From Micromonospora thermarum (lineage in GTDB: Bacteria > Actinomycetota > Actinomycetes > Mycobacteriales > Micromonosporaceae): a stretch of 56,836 bases of DNA. Below are positions 16,340 through 25,413 of the stretch, piece after piece (position 1 is the stretch's first letter; each line of letters begins with the position of its first letter). The notes below the pieces were generated by a model. It was not told where the DNA came from and ran no database searches. It saw only the letters and a list, made by a program, of their open reading frames with translations. A program made the position numbers and the translations under genes. The DNA lies in the NCBI RefSeq assembly GCF_012034245.1, contig NZ_JAATEO010000034.1, forward strand, positions 1-56,836, in the 5' to 3' direction.

Positions 16340-18120
16340 AGGCCACCGCATCCGTGGACCATCTGACCCCCGACGCCTGGGCCACGGCCAACCGGCTGCT
16401 GGTGCGCAAGGCGCTCGCCGAGTTCGCCCACGAACGCCTCATCGCCCCCGAGCCGGCCGGCGACGGGCGGTGGATCGTGCGCAGCGACGACGGCACGGTG
16501 GCGTACCGGTTCGCCGCCCGGCGGCTCGCCCTCGACCACTGGCAGGTCGACGCCGACAGCATCAGCCGGCACCGCGACGGCGAGGAGCTGCCGCTGGACG
16601 CCGTCGACCTCTGTCTCGACCTGCGCGACGCGCTCGGCCTCACCGACGCGATCCTGCCGGTGTACCTGGAGGAGATCACCTCCACGCTCGCCGGCACCGC
16701 GTACAAGCTCGGCAAGCCGGCGGTCAGCGCCGCCGAGCTCGCCGGGGCGGACTTCCAGGCCGTCGAGACCGGCATGACCGAGGGGCACCCGTGCTTCGTG
16801 GCCAACAACGGCCGCATCGGGTTCGGGGTGCACGAGTACCACCGCTACGCACCGGAGGCCGCGGCGCCCGTCCGGCTGCTCTGGCTTGCCGCCCACCGGG
16901 ACCACACGACCTTCACCTGCGCCGCCGACCTGGACTACGACACCCTGGTACGGGCCGAGCTGGGCGCCGACACGGTCGCCCGCTTCGCGGCCACCCTCAC
17001 CGGGCTCGGCCTGGACCCGGCCGACTACCTGCTCGTCCCGGTGCACCCCTGGCAGTGGTGGAACAAGCTGGCGGTCACCTTCGCCGGCGAGGTGGCCCGC
17101 CGCCGGCTGGTCTGCCTCGGCGAGGGACCGGACGAGTACCTCGCGCAGCAGTCGATCCGCACGTTCTTCAACGTCACCGACCCGACGAAGCACTACGTCA
17201 AGACGGCGCTGTCGGTGCTGAACATGGGCTTCATGCGCGGCCTGTCCGCCGCGTACATGGAGGCGACACCGGCCATCAACGACTGGCTCGCCGACCTGAT
17301 CGACAACGACCCCGTACTCAAGCGGACCCGACTGTCGATCATCCGGGAGCGGGCCGCCATCGGTTACCGGCACCGCCAGTACGAGGCCGCCACCGACCGC
17401 TACTCCCCGTACCGGAAGATGCTGGCCGCGCTCTGGCGGGAGAGCCCGGTCGCCGGCCTGGAGCCCGGCCGCCGGCTCGCCACCATGGCCTCGCTGCTGC
17501 ACGTCGACCGCGCGGGCCGCTCGCTGGCCGGTGCGCTGATCGCCGAGTCGGGCCTGGCGGCGGCGGTGTGGCTGCGCCGCTACCTGGACGCCTACCTGGT
17601 GCCGCTGCTGCACAGCCTCTACGCGCACGACCTGGCCTTCATGCCGCACGGTGAGAACGTCATCCTCGTCCTGCGCGACGGGGCGGTCGAACGGGTGGTC
17701 TTCAAGGACATCGCCGAGGAGATCGTGGTGATGAACCCGGAGGCGGACCTGCCGGAGCAGGTACGGCGGATCCGGGCCACCATCCCGGAGGACGAGAAGA
17801 TCCTGTCCATCTTCACCGACGTCTTCGACTGCTTCCTCCGCCACCTCGCCGCCATCCTGGACACCGACGGAACCCTCGTCGAGGAGGACTTCTGGCGGAC
17901 GGTCGCCGAGTGCGCGGCCGACTACGCCGACAGCGTCCCGCACCTGGCCGACCGGCTGCGCCGCTACGACCTGTTCGCCGAGGAGTTCGCGCTGTCCTGC
18001 CTCAACCGGCTCCAGCTGCGCAACAACCAGCAGATGGTCGACCTGGCCGACCCGTCGGCCGCGCTCCAGTTCGCGGGCACCCTGACCAACCCCCTCGCCC
18101 GCTTCGCGCCGACGCGATGA
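16336..18120 (+). CDS. desD: NIS synthetase for desferrioxamine oligomerisation/cyclisation
   Basis: A 594-residue IucA/IucC-family synthetase. It uses ATP to couple N-hydroxy-N-succinylcadaverine units into desferrioxamines. Seen: EGHPCFVANNGRIGFG (about residues 150-165), the HPWQWWNK motif (near 236), FFNVTDPTKHYVKTALSVLNMGFMRGLS split over 276-303, and the C-terminal HGENVILVLRDG and RNNQQMV. These are hallmarks of the C-type synthetases that include DesD. GTG start overlapping desC; stop overlapping the exporter gene. Confidence 0.95.
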   Translation: MKATASVDHLTPDAWATANRLLVRKALAEFAHERLIAPEPAGDGRWIVRSDDGTVAYRFAARRLALDHWQVDADSISRHRDGEELPLDAVDLCLDLRDALGLTDAILPVYLEEITSTLAGTAYKLGKPAVSAAELAGADFQAVETGMTEGHPCFVANNGRIGFGVHEYHRYAPEAAAPVRLLWLAAHRDHTTFTCAADLDYDTLVRAELGADTVARFAATLTGLGLDPADYLLVPVHPWQWWNKLAVTFAGEVARRRLVCLGEGPDEYLAQQSIRTFFNVTDPTKHYVKTALSVLNMGFMRGLSAAYMEATPAINDWLADLIDNDPVLKRTRLSIIRERAAIGYRHRQYEAATDRYSPYRKMLAALWRESPVAGLEPGRRLATMASLLHVDRAGRSLAGALIAESGLAAAVWLRRYLDAYLVPLLHSLYAHDLAFMPHGENVILVLRDGAVERVVFKDIAEEIVVMNPEADLPEQVRRIRATIPEDEKILSIFTDVFDCFLRHLAAILDTDGTLVEEDFWRTVAECAADYADSVPHLADRLRRYDLFAEEFALSCLNRLQLRNNQQMVDLADPSAALQFAGTLTNPLARFAPTR

Positions 18121-19766
18121 GCGTCGACCCGGTGGCCACCGCGGCGGCCGGCCCGGCTTACCACGCCGGACCGGCCGCCGGCCGGTCGGCCGACGCCGCA
18201 CCCCGGCCCCCCACCCGGTGGTGGATCCTGGCCGTGCTCTGTCTCGCCCAACTCGTCGTGGTGCTGGACAACACCGTCCTCACCGTGGCGGTGCCGGTGC
18301 TCACCGCCGAGCTGGGTGCCAGCACCGCCGACGTGCAGTGGATCATCAACGCGTACGCGCTGGTGCTGTCCGGGTTGCTGCTCAGCGCCGGCAGCGCCGC
18401 CGACCGGTACGGGCGTCGCCGGATGCTGCTCGCCGGGCTCGTCCTGTTCGGACTCGGCTCGCTGGCCGCCGGGCTCGCCGGTTCCGGCACCCAGTTGATC
18501 GCCGCCCGGGCCGGCATGGGCGTCGGCGGCGCCCTGCTCGTCACCGCCACCCTCGCGGTCGCGATGCAGGTCTTCGACGCGGCCGAGCGGTCCCGCGCCA
18601 TCGGCATCTGGGCGGCCACCAGCGCGCTGGGTTTCGCCGCCGGCCCACCGATCGGTGGCGCCGTGCTCGCGCACCTGCCCTGGGGCGCCATCTTCCTGAT
18701 GAACATCCCGATCGTGCTGGTCTGCCTGGTCGCCGGCCGGGCGCTGGTACCCGAGTCCCGGGACCCGGCCGGCGGGCGGCTCGACGTGGGCGGTGTCGTG
18801 CTGTCGACCGCCGGCCTGACGGCGGTCGTCTGGTCGATCATCTCCGGGCCGGAGCGGGGGTGGGCGTCGGCCGAGGTGCTCGGCACGGGCGGCGCCGGCC
18901 TGCTCCTGCTGGGGCTCTTCGTCCACTGGGAGCGGCGGGTCTCCGACCCGATGCTCGACATGCACTTCTTCCGGGACCGCCGCTTCGTCGGCGCGGTCTC
19001 CGGGGTCGTCCTGATCACGTTCGGTGCCACCGGCGCGCTGTTCCTGCTCACCCAGCACCTGCAGTTCGTCCGCGGCTACCCCGCCTGGGAGGCGGGTCTG
19101 CGGATGACGCCGTTCGCGCTGTCCATCGTGCTGCTCAACGTCAGCGGTGTCGCCACGGTGGCGATCCGCCGGCTCGGGCTGCCGGCCGCCATCGCGGTCG
19201 GCATGACGCTGCTCGCGGGCGGTCTCGCGCTCGTCACCCACGCCCCGTCCGACGGCTACCCGGTGCTGCTGGGCGGGTTGCTCGTCATGGGCACGGGCTG
19301 CGCGCTGGCGAACCCGGCGATCGTCGAGGCGGTGATGAGCGCCATCCCGGCGCAGAAGGCCGGTGCCGGGGCCGGCGTCGACGGCACCATGACCGAGGTC
19401 GGGAGCAGTCTCGGCGTCGCCGTACTGGGTGCCGTGCTGAACGCCCGGTTCACCGCCCTGCTGCCGGCCGCCCTGGCCGGCGCCGGATCGTTCCCGGCGG
19501 CCCTCGCCGCCGCCGGCACCGGTCCGGACCGCGACGCCGTCACCGACGCCTTTGCCGCCGCGCTGCGGACCGGCCAGACGGTGGGTGCGGCCGCCGTCCT
19601 GGTCGGCGGCCTGGTCGCCGCCGGACTGCTGCGCCGGGCGGAGCGGTCCGGCTCCTCCGACCACGCCGCCGCGCCGCCGCCCGTGCCGCTGCCACCCGTC
19701 GCGGCGCCGCCCGTCCCGCTGCCGTCCGTCGCGCCGTCGGGCGTCGTGCCGGCGGCCGACGGCTGA
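18117..19766 (+). CDS. MFS drug:H+ antiporter-2 family exporter, likely siderophore efflux
   Basis: A 549-residue integral membrane protein with about 14 hydrophobic segments, as in the DHA2 family. It has the motif A-like GSAADRYGRRRML in the loop after the second segment and the motif C-like GPPIGGAVLAHLPWGAIFLMN split near residues 180-201. The tail (from about 515) is Pro/Ala-rich and disordered. The ATG overlaps desD by 4 nt and the pvs-like set begins 85 bp later, so it could export desferrioxamine, the second siderophore (as PvsC does for vibrioferrin), or both. Confidence 0.88.
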   Translation: MSVDPVATAAAGPAYHAGPAAGRSADAAPRPPTRWWILAVLCLAQLVVVLDNTVLTVAVPVLTAELGASTADVQWIINAYALVLSGLLLSAGSAADRYGRRRMLLAGLVLFGLGSLAAGLAGSGTQLIAARAGMGVGGALLVTATLAVAMQVFDAAERSRAIGIWAATSALGFAAGPPIGGAVLAHLPWGAIFLMNIPIVLVCLVAGRALVPESRDPAGGRLDVGGVVLSTAGLTAVVWSIISGPERGWASAEVLGTGGAGLLLLGLFVHWERRVSDPMLDMHFFRDRRFVGAVSGVVLITFGATGALFLLTQHLQFVRGYPAWEAGLRMTPFALSIVLLNVSGVATVAIRRLGLPAAIAVGMTLLAGGLALVTHAPSDGYPVLLGGLLVMGTGCALANPAIVEAVMSAIPAQKAGAGAGVDGTMTEVGSSLGVAVLGAVLNARFTALLPAALAGAGSFPAALAAAGTGPDRDAVTDAFAAALRTGQTVGAAAVLVGGLVAAGLLRRAERSGSSDHAAAPPPVPLPPVAAPPVPLPSVAPSGVVPAADG

Positions 19767-19801
19767 CCGGGGCACCCCCGACAGACGCTCACACACCAGA
19801 T

Positions 19802-19820
19802 GAAGGATAGGCTGCCCTAA
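19802..19820 (+). promoter_or_regulatory. Iron box before the vibrioferrin-like gene set
   Basis: GAAGGATAGGCTGCCCTAA matches 14 of 19 consensus positions, including the central TAGGCT and the CCTAA arm. It lies 31 bp before the ATP-grasp gene, in the 85-bp gap after the exporter. The second siderophore set therefore probably has its own iron-repressed promoter as well as read-through from des. Confidence 0.65.
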
Positions 19821-19851
19821 CCAGGATGATCGACAAGTCGACGGAGGCGGG

Positions 19852-21021
19852 ATGCGGCTGTACCTCACCGCGCTCAACCCCACCGACGCCGTCCTGGAAG
19901 GATTCCTCCCGGCGGCGGCCTCGCTCGGCCTGCCGGTCACCGTGCTGACCGACCGGCCCGAGCAGTGGCCCGACGGCACGCCGGTGGCGCGGTGCGCGGT
20001 CCGCGACGCGGAGGCCCTCGTCGCGGCGGCGGTCCGACCCGCGGCGCTGCTGTCCAACAGCGACCACCTCCAGGAAGCGACCGCGATCGCCGCCCGCACG
20101 CTCGGCCTGCCCGGCAAGGACCCCGACGCCGCCCGGCTCTGCAAGGACAAGGCCGCGGCCCGCCGGGCCGTCGCCGCCGCCGGGCTCGACCTGGTCCGCG
20201 CCGTCGCCGTCGACCCCGGAACGGTGCCCGCGGTGCCGGACGGGATGTTCCCCGCCGTCGTCAAGCCCCGCGACGGCGTCGCCAGCGAGGACGCGTACCT
20301 GGTGACCGACCCCGGCGAGCTGGCGGCCCGGGTCGCCGAGGTCCGCCGCCGCCGGCCCGACGTCGCGCTGCTGGTCGAGGAGTACCTCGCCGGCGAGCTG
20401 CGGACGTACGACACCCTCGGCGACGCGGCCGGCCTCGCCGTCCTCGGCGGGTGGCACACCGGCCTCGGCCCGCCACCGACGTTCACCGAGACGAGCCTCG
20501 ACTGGTCGCCCCCGGCGGCACCGGAGGACATCGAGCTCCGGGCGCGGCTCGACGCGCTCGGCGTGCGCTTCGGCGCCTGCCACACCGAGTACGTCGTCCA
20601 GGACGGCCGGGTGCGGCTGATCGAGGTGAACTACCGCCTGATCGGCGACCGGATGGACCTGATCCTCGCCGAACTGCTCGGCGTGCCGCTGTTCGAACAC
20701 GTCATCCGGCTGCACCTCGGTGAGCCGCTGACCGCCCTCGACCTGCCCGCCCCGGCCACCGTCGCGCGGCACGCCCGCGTCGAGTACGTCTGCGCCGACC
20801 GGTCGGGCCGGCTCACCACCGCTCCCGGCCGGCTGGACACCGTCGAGGACGGCGTCCGGCTGGCCTGCCGGCCCCTGCGGGAGGTGGGCCGGGTCGCCGA
20901 CCGGACCGGCACCAACCGCGACTACCTCGCGGCGCTGCACGCCATCGGCCCCGACCGGGACACCGTCCGGAACGCCCTGGACGCCTTCCGACGCGGCCTG
21001 CGGTGGACGATCGTCGGATGA
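19852..21021 (+). CDS. ATP-grasp ligase, PvsA-like siderophore biosynthesis
   Basis: A 389-residue ATP-grasp enzyme (carboxylate-amine ligase). Seen: a pre-ATP-grasp N-terminal part; Lys-containing nucleotide-binding segments LCKDKAAARRAV (about residues 97-108) and FPAVVKPRDGVASED (about 132-146); VEEYLAGEL (about 179-187); and the Mg/ATP-binding RLIEVNYRLIGDRMD (about 258-272). In vibrioferrin synthesis PvsA adds alanine to the serine/citrate-derived part. Here the role is inferred from the set ATP-grasp, NIS, NIS, decarboxylase, which matches PvsA, B, D, E. Its stop overlaps the next start (ATGA). Confidence 0.8.
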   Translation: MRLYLTALNPTDAVLEGFLPAAASLGLPVTVLTDRPEQWPDGTPVARCAVRDAEALVAAAVRPAALLSNSDHLQEATAIAARTLGLPGKDPDAARLCKDKAAARRAVAAAGLDLVRAVAVDPGTVPAVPDGMFPAVVKPRDGVASEDAYLVTDPGELAARVAEVRRRRPDVALLVEEYLAGELRTYDTLGDAAGLAVLGGWHTGLGPPPTFTETSLDWSPPAAPEDIELRARLDALGVRFGACHTEYVVQDGRVRLIEVNYRLIGDRMDLILAELLGVPLFEHVIRLHLGEPLTALDLPAPATVARHARVEYVCADRSGRLTTAPGRLDTVEDGVRLACRPLREVGRVADRTGTNRDYLAALHAIGPDRDTVRNALDAFRRGLRWTIVG

Positions 21022-22640
21022 CCGACGACAGCGAGCGGGAGGTGTTCCGCCGGGTGCTCGACGCGCTGCTGCGCGAGGACCACCTCGGCCTGCTCAGCCG
21101 CGGCCGACCGGACGGCCCCGGCCGGTGGGAGGTGCGGCACCCGGCCGGGCTGCTGCGGATCCCGGTCCGCGCGGACGGTTTCCAGCAGGTCCTCCGCAGC
21201 GCCGCACCCGTGCTGCACGTCGTCGCCGACGGGGACGCCCACGATGTGGACACCCTGGACGGACTGCTGGCCCTGCTCGCGCCGCGGGACGACCCGGAGG
21301 CCGAAGCCGGCTGGGCCGCGTTCGCCGCCGAGTGCCGCGCCGACCTCGGTGCCCGCCGGCTCGCCGCCGGGGCCCGGCGGCGGGTGCTCGCCTCGGTCGC
21401 GGCCGAACGCGCCACCACCCCCGCCGGCATGCCGGCGGCGCTGCTCGACGACGTGCTCGCCGCGTACGCCGGCCATCCGGTCTACCCCACCGACCGCTGC
21501 CGGCACGGGCTCGGCGACGACGACCTGCGCCGGTACGCCCCCGAGCACGCGCCCCGCTTCGCCCTGCGCTGGTACGCCGCCCGCGCCGAGGCGGTGCGGC
21601 TCACCGGTGACCGTCCCGAGTGGTGGCCGCGGGCGCGGGGGACCGACCGGGTGCTGATGCCGGTGCACCCGCTCACCGCGGAACGCTACGGGCTGCCGGT
21701 GACCGACCTGCCGGCGCTCACCGTACGGCCCACCCTCTCCATGCGGACGGTGGCGCTCGCCCACGACCCGTACACCCATCTGAAGCTGCCGCTGCCGACC
21801 GCGACCCTCGGCGCCCGGAACCGGCGGACCCTGCATCCCGACACCCTCGCCGACGGCGAGGCGGTCGCCGGGCTGCTCGACCAGATCGCGACCACGGAAC
21901 CGGCCTTCACCGGCCGGATCCGGCACGCCGACGAGAGCACCTACGGGCACGTCGGCGGCGACGAGCGGCTCAGCTTCCTGCTCCGCCGGTTCCCGCGCGA
22001 CCTGGCCGGGTTCCAGGTGGTGCCGGTCGCGGCCCTCGCCGCGCCCGACCCGGTGGCGGGCACCGTGCTCGAACGGGTCGCCGCGCGGCCCACGGACCTC
22101 GTGGCGTCCTACCTGGACCTTCTGCTCGACTGGCACGTCTGCCTGTGGCTACGGTACGGGGTGGCCCTCGAGGCCCACCCGCAGAACATCCACCTGCTGG
22201 TGCACCCGGACGGGACGGTCGGCCTGCTCTACAAGGACAACGACGGCGCCCGGCTGGACCCGCGCCATCGCGGGCCCGGTGGGCTCCCGCTGCGGGACGA
22301 CCGGATGTGGGCGCGCGACTCGCAGGAGCTGGCCGACGTGTTCATCACCATCACCCTGCATCTGGCCGCGGCGGCGCCCCTGCTCTCCCTCGCCGCCCGA
22401 GGGGTACGCGTACCGTCGCCCGCCGCCGCGCTCGCACCGAGGTTGGCGGCGGCCCGCGACCGCTGGGGCGACGGGCCGGCGGCGCGGTCCTTCACCGAGC
22501 GGGTGCTGCGCGCCGCCCGGCTGCCGGTCAAGGCGATGCTCACCGCCGGCACCCTGTTACCGAAGCAGCGGCTCGGCTGCGCCGACGTCAACAAGTACTA
22601 CCGGCGTACCGGCCCGAACTACCTGCGGGAGACACCATGA
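21018..22640 (+). CDS. NIS synthetase, PvsB-like
   Basis: A 540-residue IucA/IucC-family synthetase, somewhat short for the family (usually near 600). Seen: VLMPVHPLTAERYG (near residue 213), PTLSMRTVAL (near 236), HLKLPLPTATLGARNRR (from 254), DESTYGHVGGDERL, and the C-terminal LEAHPQNIHLL and LYKDNDGARL, which carry ATP/Mg ligands. It would condense a carboxylate such as citrate or 2-oxoglutarate with an amine or alcohol. The PvsB label is by gene order only. Four-nt overlaps on both sides show tight coupling. Confidence 0.85.
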   Translation: MTDDSEREVFRRVLDALLREDHLGLLSRGRPDGPGRWEVRHPAGLLRIPVRADGFQQVLRSAAPVLHVVADGDAHDVDTLDGLLALLAPRDDPEAEAGWAAFAAECRADLGARRLAAGARRRVLASVAAERATTPAGMPAALLDDVLAAYAGHPVYPTDRCRHGLGDDDLRRYAPEHAPRFALRWYAARAEAVRLTGDRPEWWPRARGTDRVLMPVHPLTAERYGLPVTDLPALTVRPTLSMRTVALAHDPYTHLKLPLPTATLGARNRRTLHPDTLADGEAVAGLLDQIATTEPAFTGRIRHADESTYGHVGGDERLSFLLRRFPRDLAGFQVVPVAALAAPDPVAGTVLERVAARPTDLVASYLDLLLDWHVCLWLRYGVALEAHPQNIHLLVHPDGTVGLLYKDNDGARLDPRHRGPGGLPLRDDRMWARDSQELADVFITITLHLAAAAPLLSLAARGVRVPSPAAALAPRLAAARDRWGDGPAARSFTERVLRAARLPVKAMLTAGTLLPKQRLGCADVNKYYRRTGPNYLRETP

Positions 22641-24235
22641 CGGACACGGTGTCGCCACCCCGGCCACGCCTCGGCACCGACCGGCGCGCCGACCTGGCCG
22701 CCGCCCACGCCGTCTTCGGCTGCCTGGTACGCGAGATCGCCCTGCCCGACGGCGACGTGACCGTGCGCGCGGGCGCGGCGGTCCTCCGGCTGCGGCACCT
22801 CGACGTGGCGCTGCGCTGCGCCGTCGCGCGGATCTCACCGCTCGGCGCGCACCGCTACGCCGGCCCGGTGCAGCTGCGGCTCGACGGCGACCGGTGGGCG
22901 GACCTGGCCGCGAGCCGGCTGGCCGAGCTGGTCGCCGCGGAACTCACCGCCCGCACCGGCCGGACGAACGACGAGTTCGTCGGGCAGGTGCGGGCCAGCC
23001 GGGACGCGGTGACCCGGCTGCTGGCCGACCGGCCGGAACGGGATCCCGCCCCGAGCGGGGAGCCCGCCATCGACGCGTACGTGGACTCCGAACAGTCGTT
23101 GCTCTTCGGCCACCCGCACCACCCCGCCCCGAAGTGGCGCAGCGGTGACCCGGACCGCTGGCGGGCGTACGCGCCGGAGCTGCGCACCGCGTTCCGGCTG
23201 CACTGGCTCGCGGTCCCGGACGACCTGGTCGCGGACGCCGGACCGTTCGACCCGCTGGTGGCGGCCCTCGAACCCCCGCGCCCGCCGGCCGGACACCGGG
23301 CGCTGCCGGTGCATCCCTGGCAGCTGTCGCTGATCCCACCGGCGCATCCCCGGGTCCGTCGACTGGGGCCGGCCGGCGTTCCGGTGCGGCCGACGGCGAG
23401 CGTCCGCACCCTCTACGCCCCCGAGGCCGACCTGTTCGTCAAGACCAGCCTGCACGTGCGGATCACCAACTGCCTGCGCAAGAACGCGCGGTACGAGCTC
23501 ACCGGCGCGGTCGCCCTGACCGAACTGCTGGCCCGGGTGCCGATGCCGGCCGGGGTCGCGCTGCTCGCCGAGCCCGCCTACCGCACGGTCGACGCTCCGG
23601 GTGCGGACGAGGCGTACGGCACGATCCTGCGCACCGGCCTGCGCCCGCACCTGAGGCCAGGCGACACCCCGCTGCTGGCGGCGGCGCTGGCCGCCGCGCC
23701 ACTGGCGGTGGCCGACCCGGTGGCCTGGTGGCGGGCGTACGTCGGGCTGCTCGTGCCGGTGGTGCTGCACAGCTGGCTCCGTCACGGCGTCGTGCACGAG
23801 GCGCACCTGCAGAACGTGGTCGTGGTGCTCGATCCCGAACGCCGCCCGGTGCGGATGCTGCTGCGGGACCTGGAGGGGGTGAAGCTGGACACCGGCCGGT
23901 GGGCCAACTGGCCGGACGGCGTCCCGTCGCAGGCCGCGTACGAGCCCCGGGACGCTCTCCGCCGCGTCGTCTACTGCCTGTTCGTCAACCACCTGGCGGG
24001 GATCTGCGGCGCGCTCGCCGACGCGCGGCCGGGCATCGAACCGCGGCTGTGGCGGGAGGTCGGGGCGGTGGTCGCGGCGGTGGCCGCCGACCTCGGCGAC
24101 CCGCCCGAACTACGGGCGCTGCTGCGCGGCGAGCCGCTGGTGGCCAAGGCGAACCTCCTGGTGCGGTGGCGGCGCGACGCCGACCGCGCCGCGCCGTTCG
24201 TGCCCGTGCCGAACCCGTTCGGCAGGCTCCGGTGA
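22637..24235 (+). CDS. NIS synthetase, PvsD-like
   Basis: A 532-residue IucA/IucC-family synthetase. It has the N-terminal pattern FGHPHHPAPKWRSGD (about residues 156-170), LPVHPWQL (near 224), PTASVRTLYAP (near 251), KTSLHVRITNCLRKN (about 271-285) and the C-terminal HEAHLQNVVVVLD and RDLEGVKLD. The KTS-VRITNC-RKN segment is unlike the equivalent in desD and in the preceding gene, so the three synthetases belong to different substrate classes. It overlaps its neighbours by 4 nt on each side. Substrate assignment follows the vibrioferrin parallel and is an inference. Confidence 0.85.
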   Translation: MTDTVSPPRPRLGTDRRADLAAAHAVFGCLVREIALPDGDVTVRAGAAVLRLRHLDVALRCAVARISPLGAHRYAGPVQLRLDGDRWADLAASRLAELVAAELTARTGRTNDEFVGQVRASRDAVTRLLADRPERDPAPSGEPAIDAYVDSEQSLLFGHPHHPAPKWRSGDPDRWRAYAPELRTAFRLHWLAVPDDLVADAGPFDPLVAALEPPRPPAGHRALPVHPWQLSLIPPAHPRVRRLGPAGVPVRPTASVRTLYAPEADLFVKTSLHVRITNCLRKNARYELTGAVALTELLARVPMPAGVALLAEPAYRTVDAPGADEAYGTILRTGLRPHLRPGDTPLLAAALAAAPLAVADPVAWWRAYVGLLVPVVLHSWLRHGVVHEAHLQNVVVVLDPERRPVRMLLRDLEGVKLDTGRWANWPDGVPSQAAYEPRDALRRVVYCLFVNHLAGICGALADARPGIEPRLWREVGAVVAAVAADLGDPPELRALLRGEPLVAKANLLVRWRRDADRAAPFVPVPNPFGRLR

Positions 24236-25377
24236 CCCGGCCGGTCTACGTGCACGACCTCGACGGGCTGGCCGCGCACGTCCGGACCGTCCGGGCTGCC
24301 CTGCCACGGCCGGTCGAGCTGCTCTACGCCGTCAAGGCGAACCCGGACCCGGGCGTGCTGCGGACCCTCGCCCCGGTCGTCGACGGGTTCGAGACCGCCA
24401 GCCGCGGCGAACTGCGGCGGATGGCCGAGGTGCTGCCCGGACGGGTACCGGCCGCGTACGCCGGGCCCGGCAAGACCGACGAGGACCTCGCCGCCGCCCT
24501 GGCCGCGGGCGTGGACCGCATCCATGTCGAGTCGCCGGCCGAGCTGCGGCGCCTCGGCGCGCTGGCGATCGCCGCCGGCACGTCGGCCCGGGTGCTGCTC
24601 CGGGTGAACCTCCCGGTGGACGCGCCCGGTGCGAGCCTGGTCATGGGCGGCGGGCCCAGCCCGTTCGGTATGGACCCGGCCGACGCGGTGGAGTGCGTCC
24701 GCCATCCGCCGGCCGGCGTCGAGGTACGGGGCGTACACGCCCATCTGGCCAGCGGGCTGGACGCCCCGCTCGCCGGCGCGGTCGCCGCCGCCGTCGTCCG
24801 TTGGTCGGTCGCCGAGGTCGGCGCCGCGGAGGTCGACGTCGGCGGCGGCATGGCCGTCGACTACGCCGACCCGACGGCGAGGTTCGACTGGGTGGGCTAC
24901 GGCCGGGCGCTGGCGGACGTCCTCGACGCGCACCCGGGGCTGCGGCTGCGAATCGAGCCGGGGCGGTCGGTCACCGCCTACTGCGGGGCGTACCTCGCCG
25001 AGGTGGTCGACGTGAAGCGTTCGCACGGCGAGTGGTTCGTGGTGGTGGAGGGCGGCACGCACCACCTGCGTACACCGGCGGCGAAGGGGCATCCGCAGCC
25101 GTTCACGGTGCACCGACGGCAGGACGCCGACGGTCCCCGCACCGACGGCGGGCCGGTCACCGTGGTCGGGCAGTTGTGCACCCCCAAGGACATCCTGTCC
25201 CGGTCGACCGCCGCGGGGCCGATCGGCGTGGGGGACGTGCTGGTCTTCGCCATGGCCGGGGCCTACGCCTGGAACATCAGCCACCGGGACTTCCTGCTGC
25301 ACGAGCCGCCGGAGTTCCGGACCGGTGATCCGCACCGGGTGGCCGCCGAGTGGGCGGCACGACCGTCCCGGTCGTGA
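24232..25377 (+). CDS. PLP-dependent fold-type III decarboxylase, PvsE-like
   Basis: A 381-residue decarboxylase of the diaminopimelate/ornithine alanine-racemase-fold family. Catalytic Lys35 is in LLYAVKANPDP; the glycine-rich phosphate loop is VDVGGGMAVDYA (about 202-213); RIEPGRSVTA and the conserved Cys316 in QLCTPKDIL complete the active site. In vibrioferrin and staphyloferrin B routes such enzymes decarboxylate an amino-acid residue (serine or citryl-diaminopropionate) to make the ethanolamine or diamine part. GTG start overlapping the previous stop. It ends the operon. Confidence 0.85.
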   Translation: MTRPVYVHDLDGLAAHVRTVRAALPRPVELLYAVKANPDPGVLRTLAPVVDGFETASRGELRRMAEVLPGRVPAAYAGPGKTDEDLAAALAAGVDRIHVESPAELRRLGALAIAAGTSARVLLRVNLPVDAPGASLVMGGGPSPFGMDPADAVECVRHPPAGVEVRGVHAHLASGLDAPLAGAVAAAVVRWSVAEVGAAEVDVGGGMAVDYADPTARFDWVGYGRALADVLDAHPGLRLRIEPGRSVTAYCGAYLAEVVDVKRSHGEWFVVVEGGTHHLRTPAAKGHPQPFTVHRRQDADGPRTDGGPVTVVGQLCTPKDILSRSTAAGPIGVGDVLVFAMAGAYAWNISHRDFLLHEPPEFRTGDPHRVAAEWAARPSRS

Positions 25378-25388
25378 TCGGGGGTACG

Positions 25389-25410
25389 GGCGGCTCCGGC
25401 GCCGGCCGCC
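25389..25410. terminator. Weak hairpin between convergent genes
   Basis: A 6-7-bp stem (GGCGGC/GCCGCC plus one wobble) with a GC-rich 8-nt loop fills the 36-bp gap between the end of the siderophore operon and the convergent DUF2470 gene. It is plausible as a bidirectional terminator but not strong. Confidence 0.35.
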
Positions 25411-25413
25411 GCG

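Noticed and set aside
15682..18201. An 839-codon minus-strand frame opposite desC and desD
   Set aside because: Low-complexity Arg/Gly/Val composition, no homology pattern, and it lies fully opposite well-supported siderophore genes.
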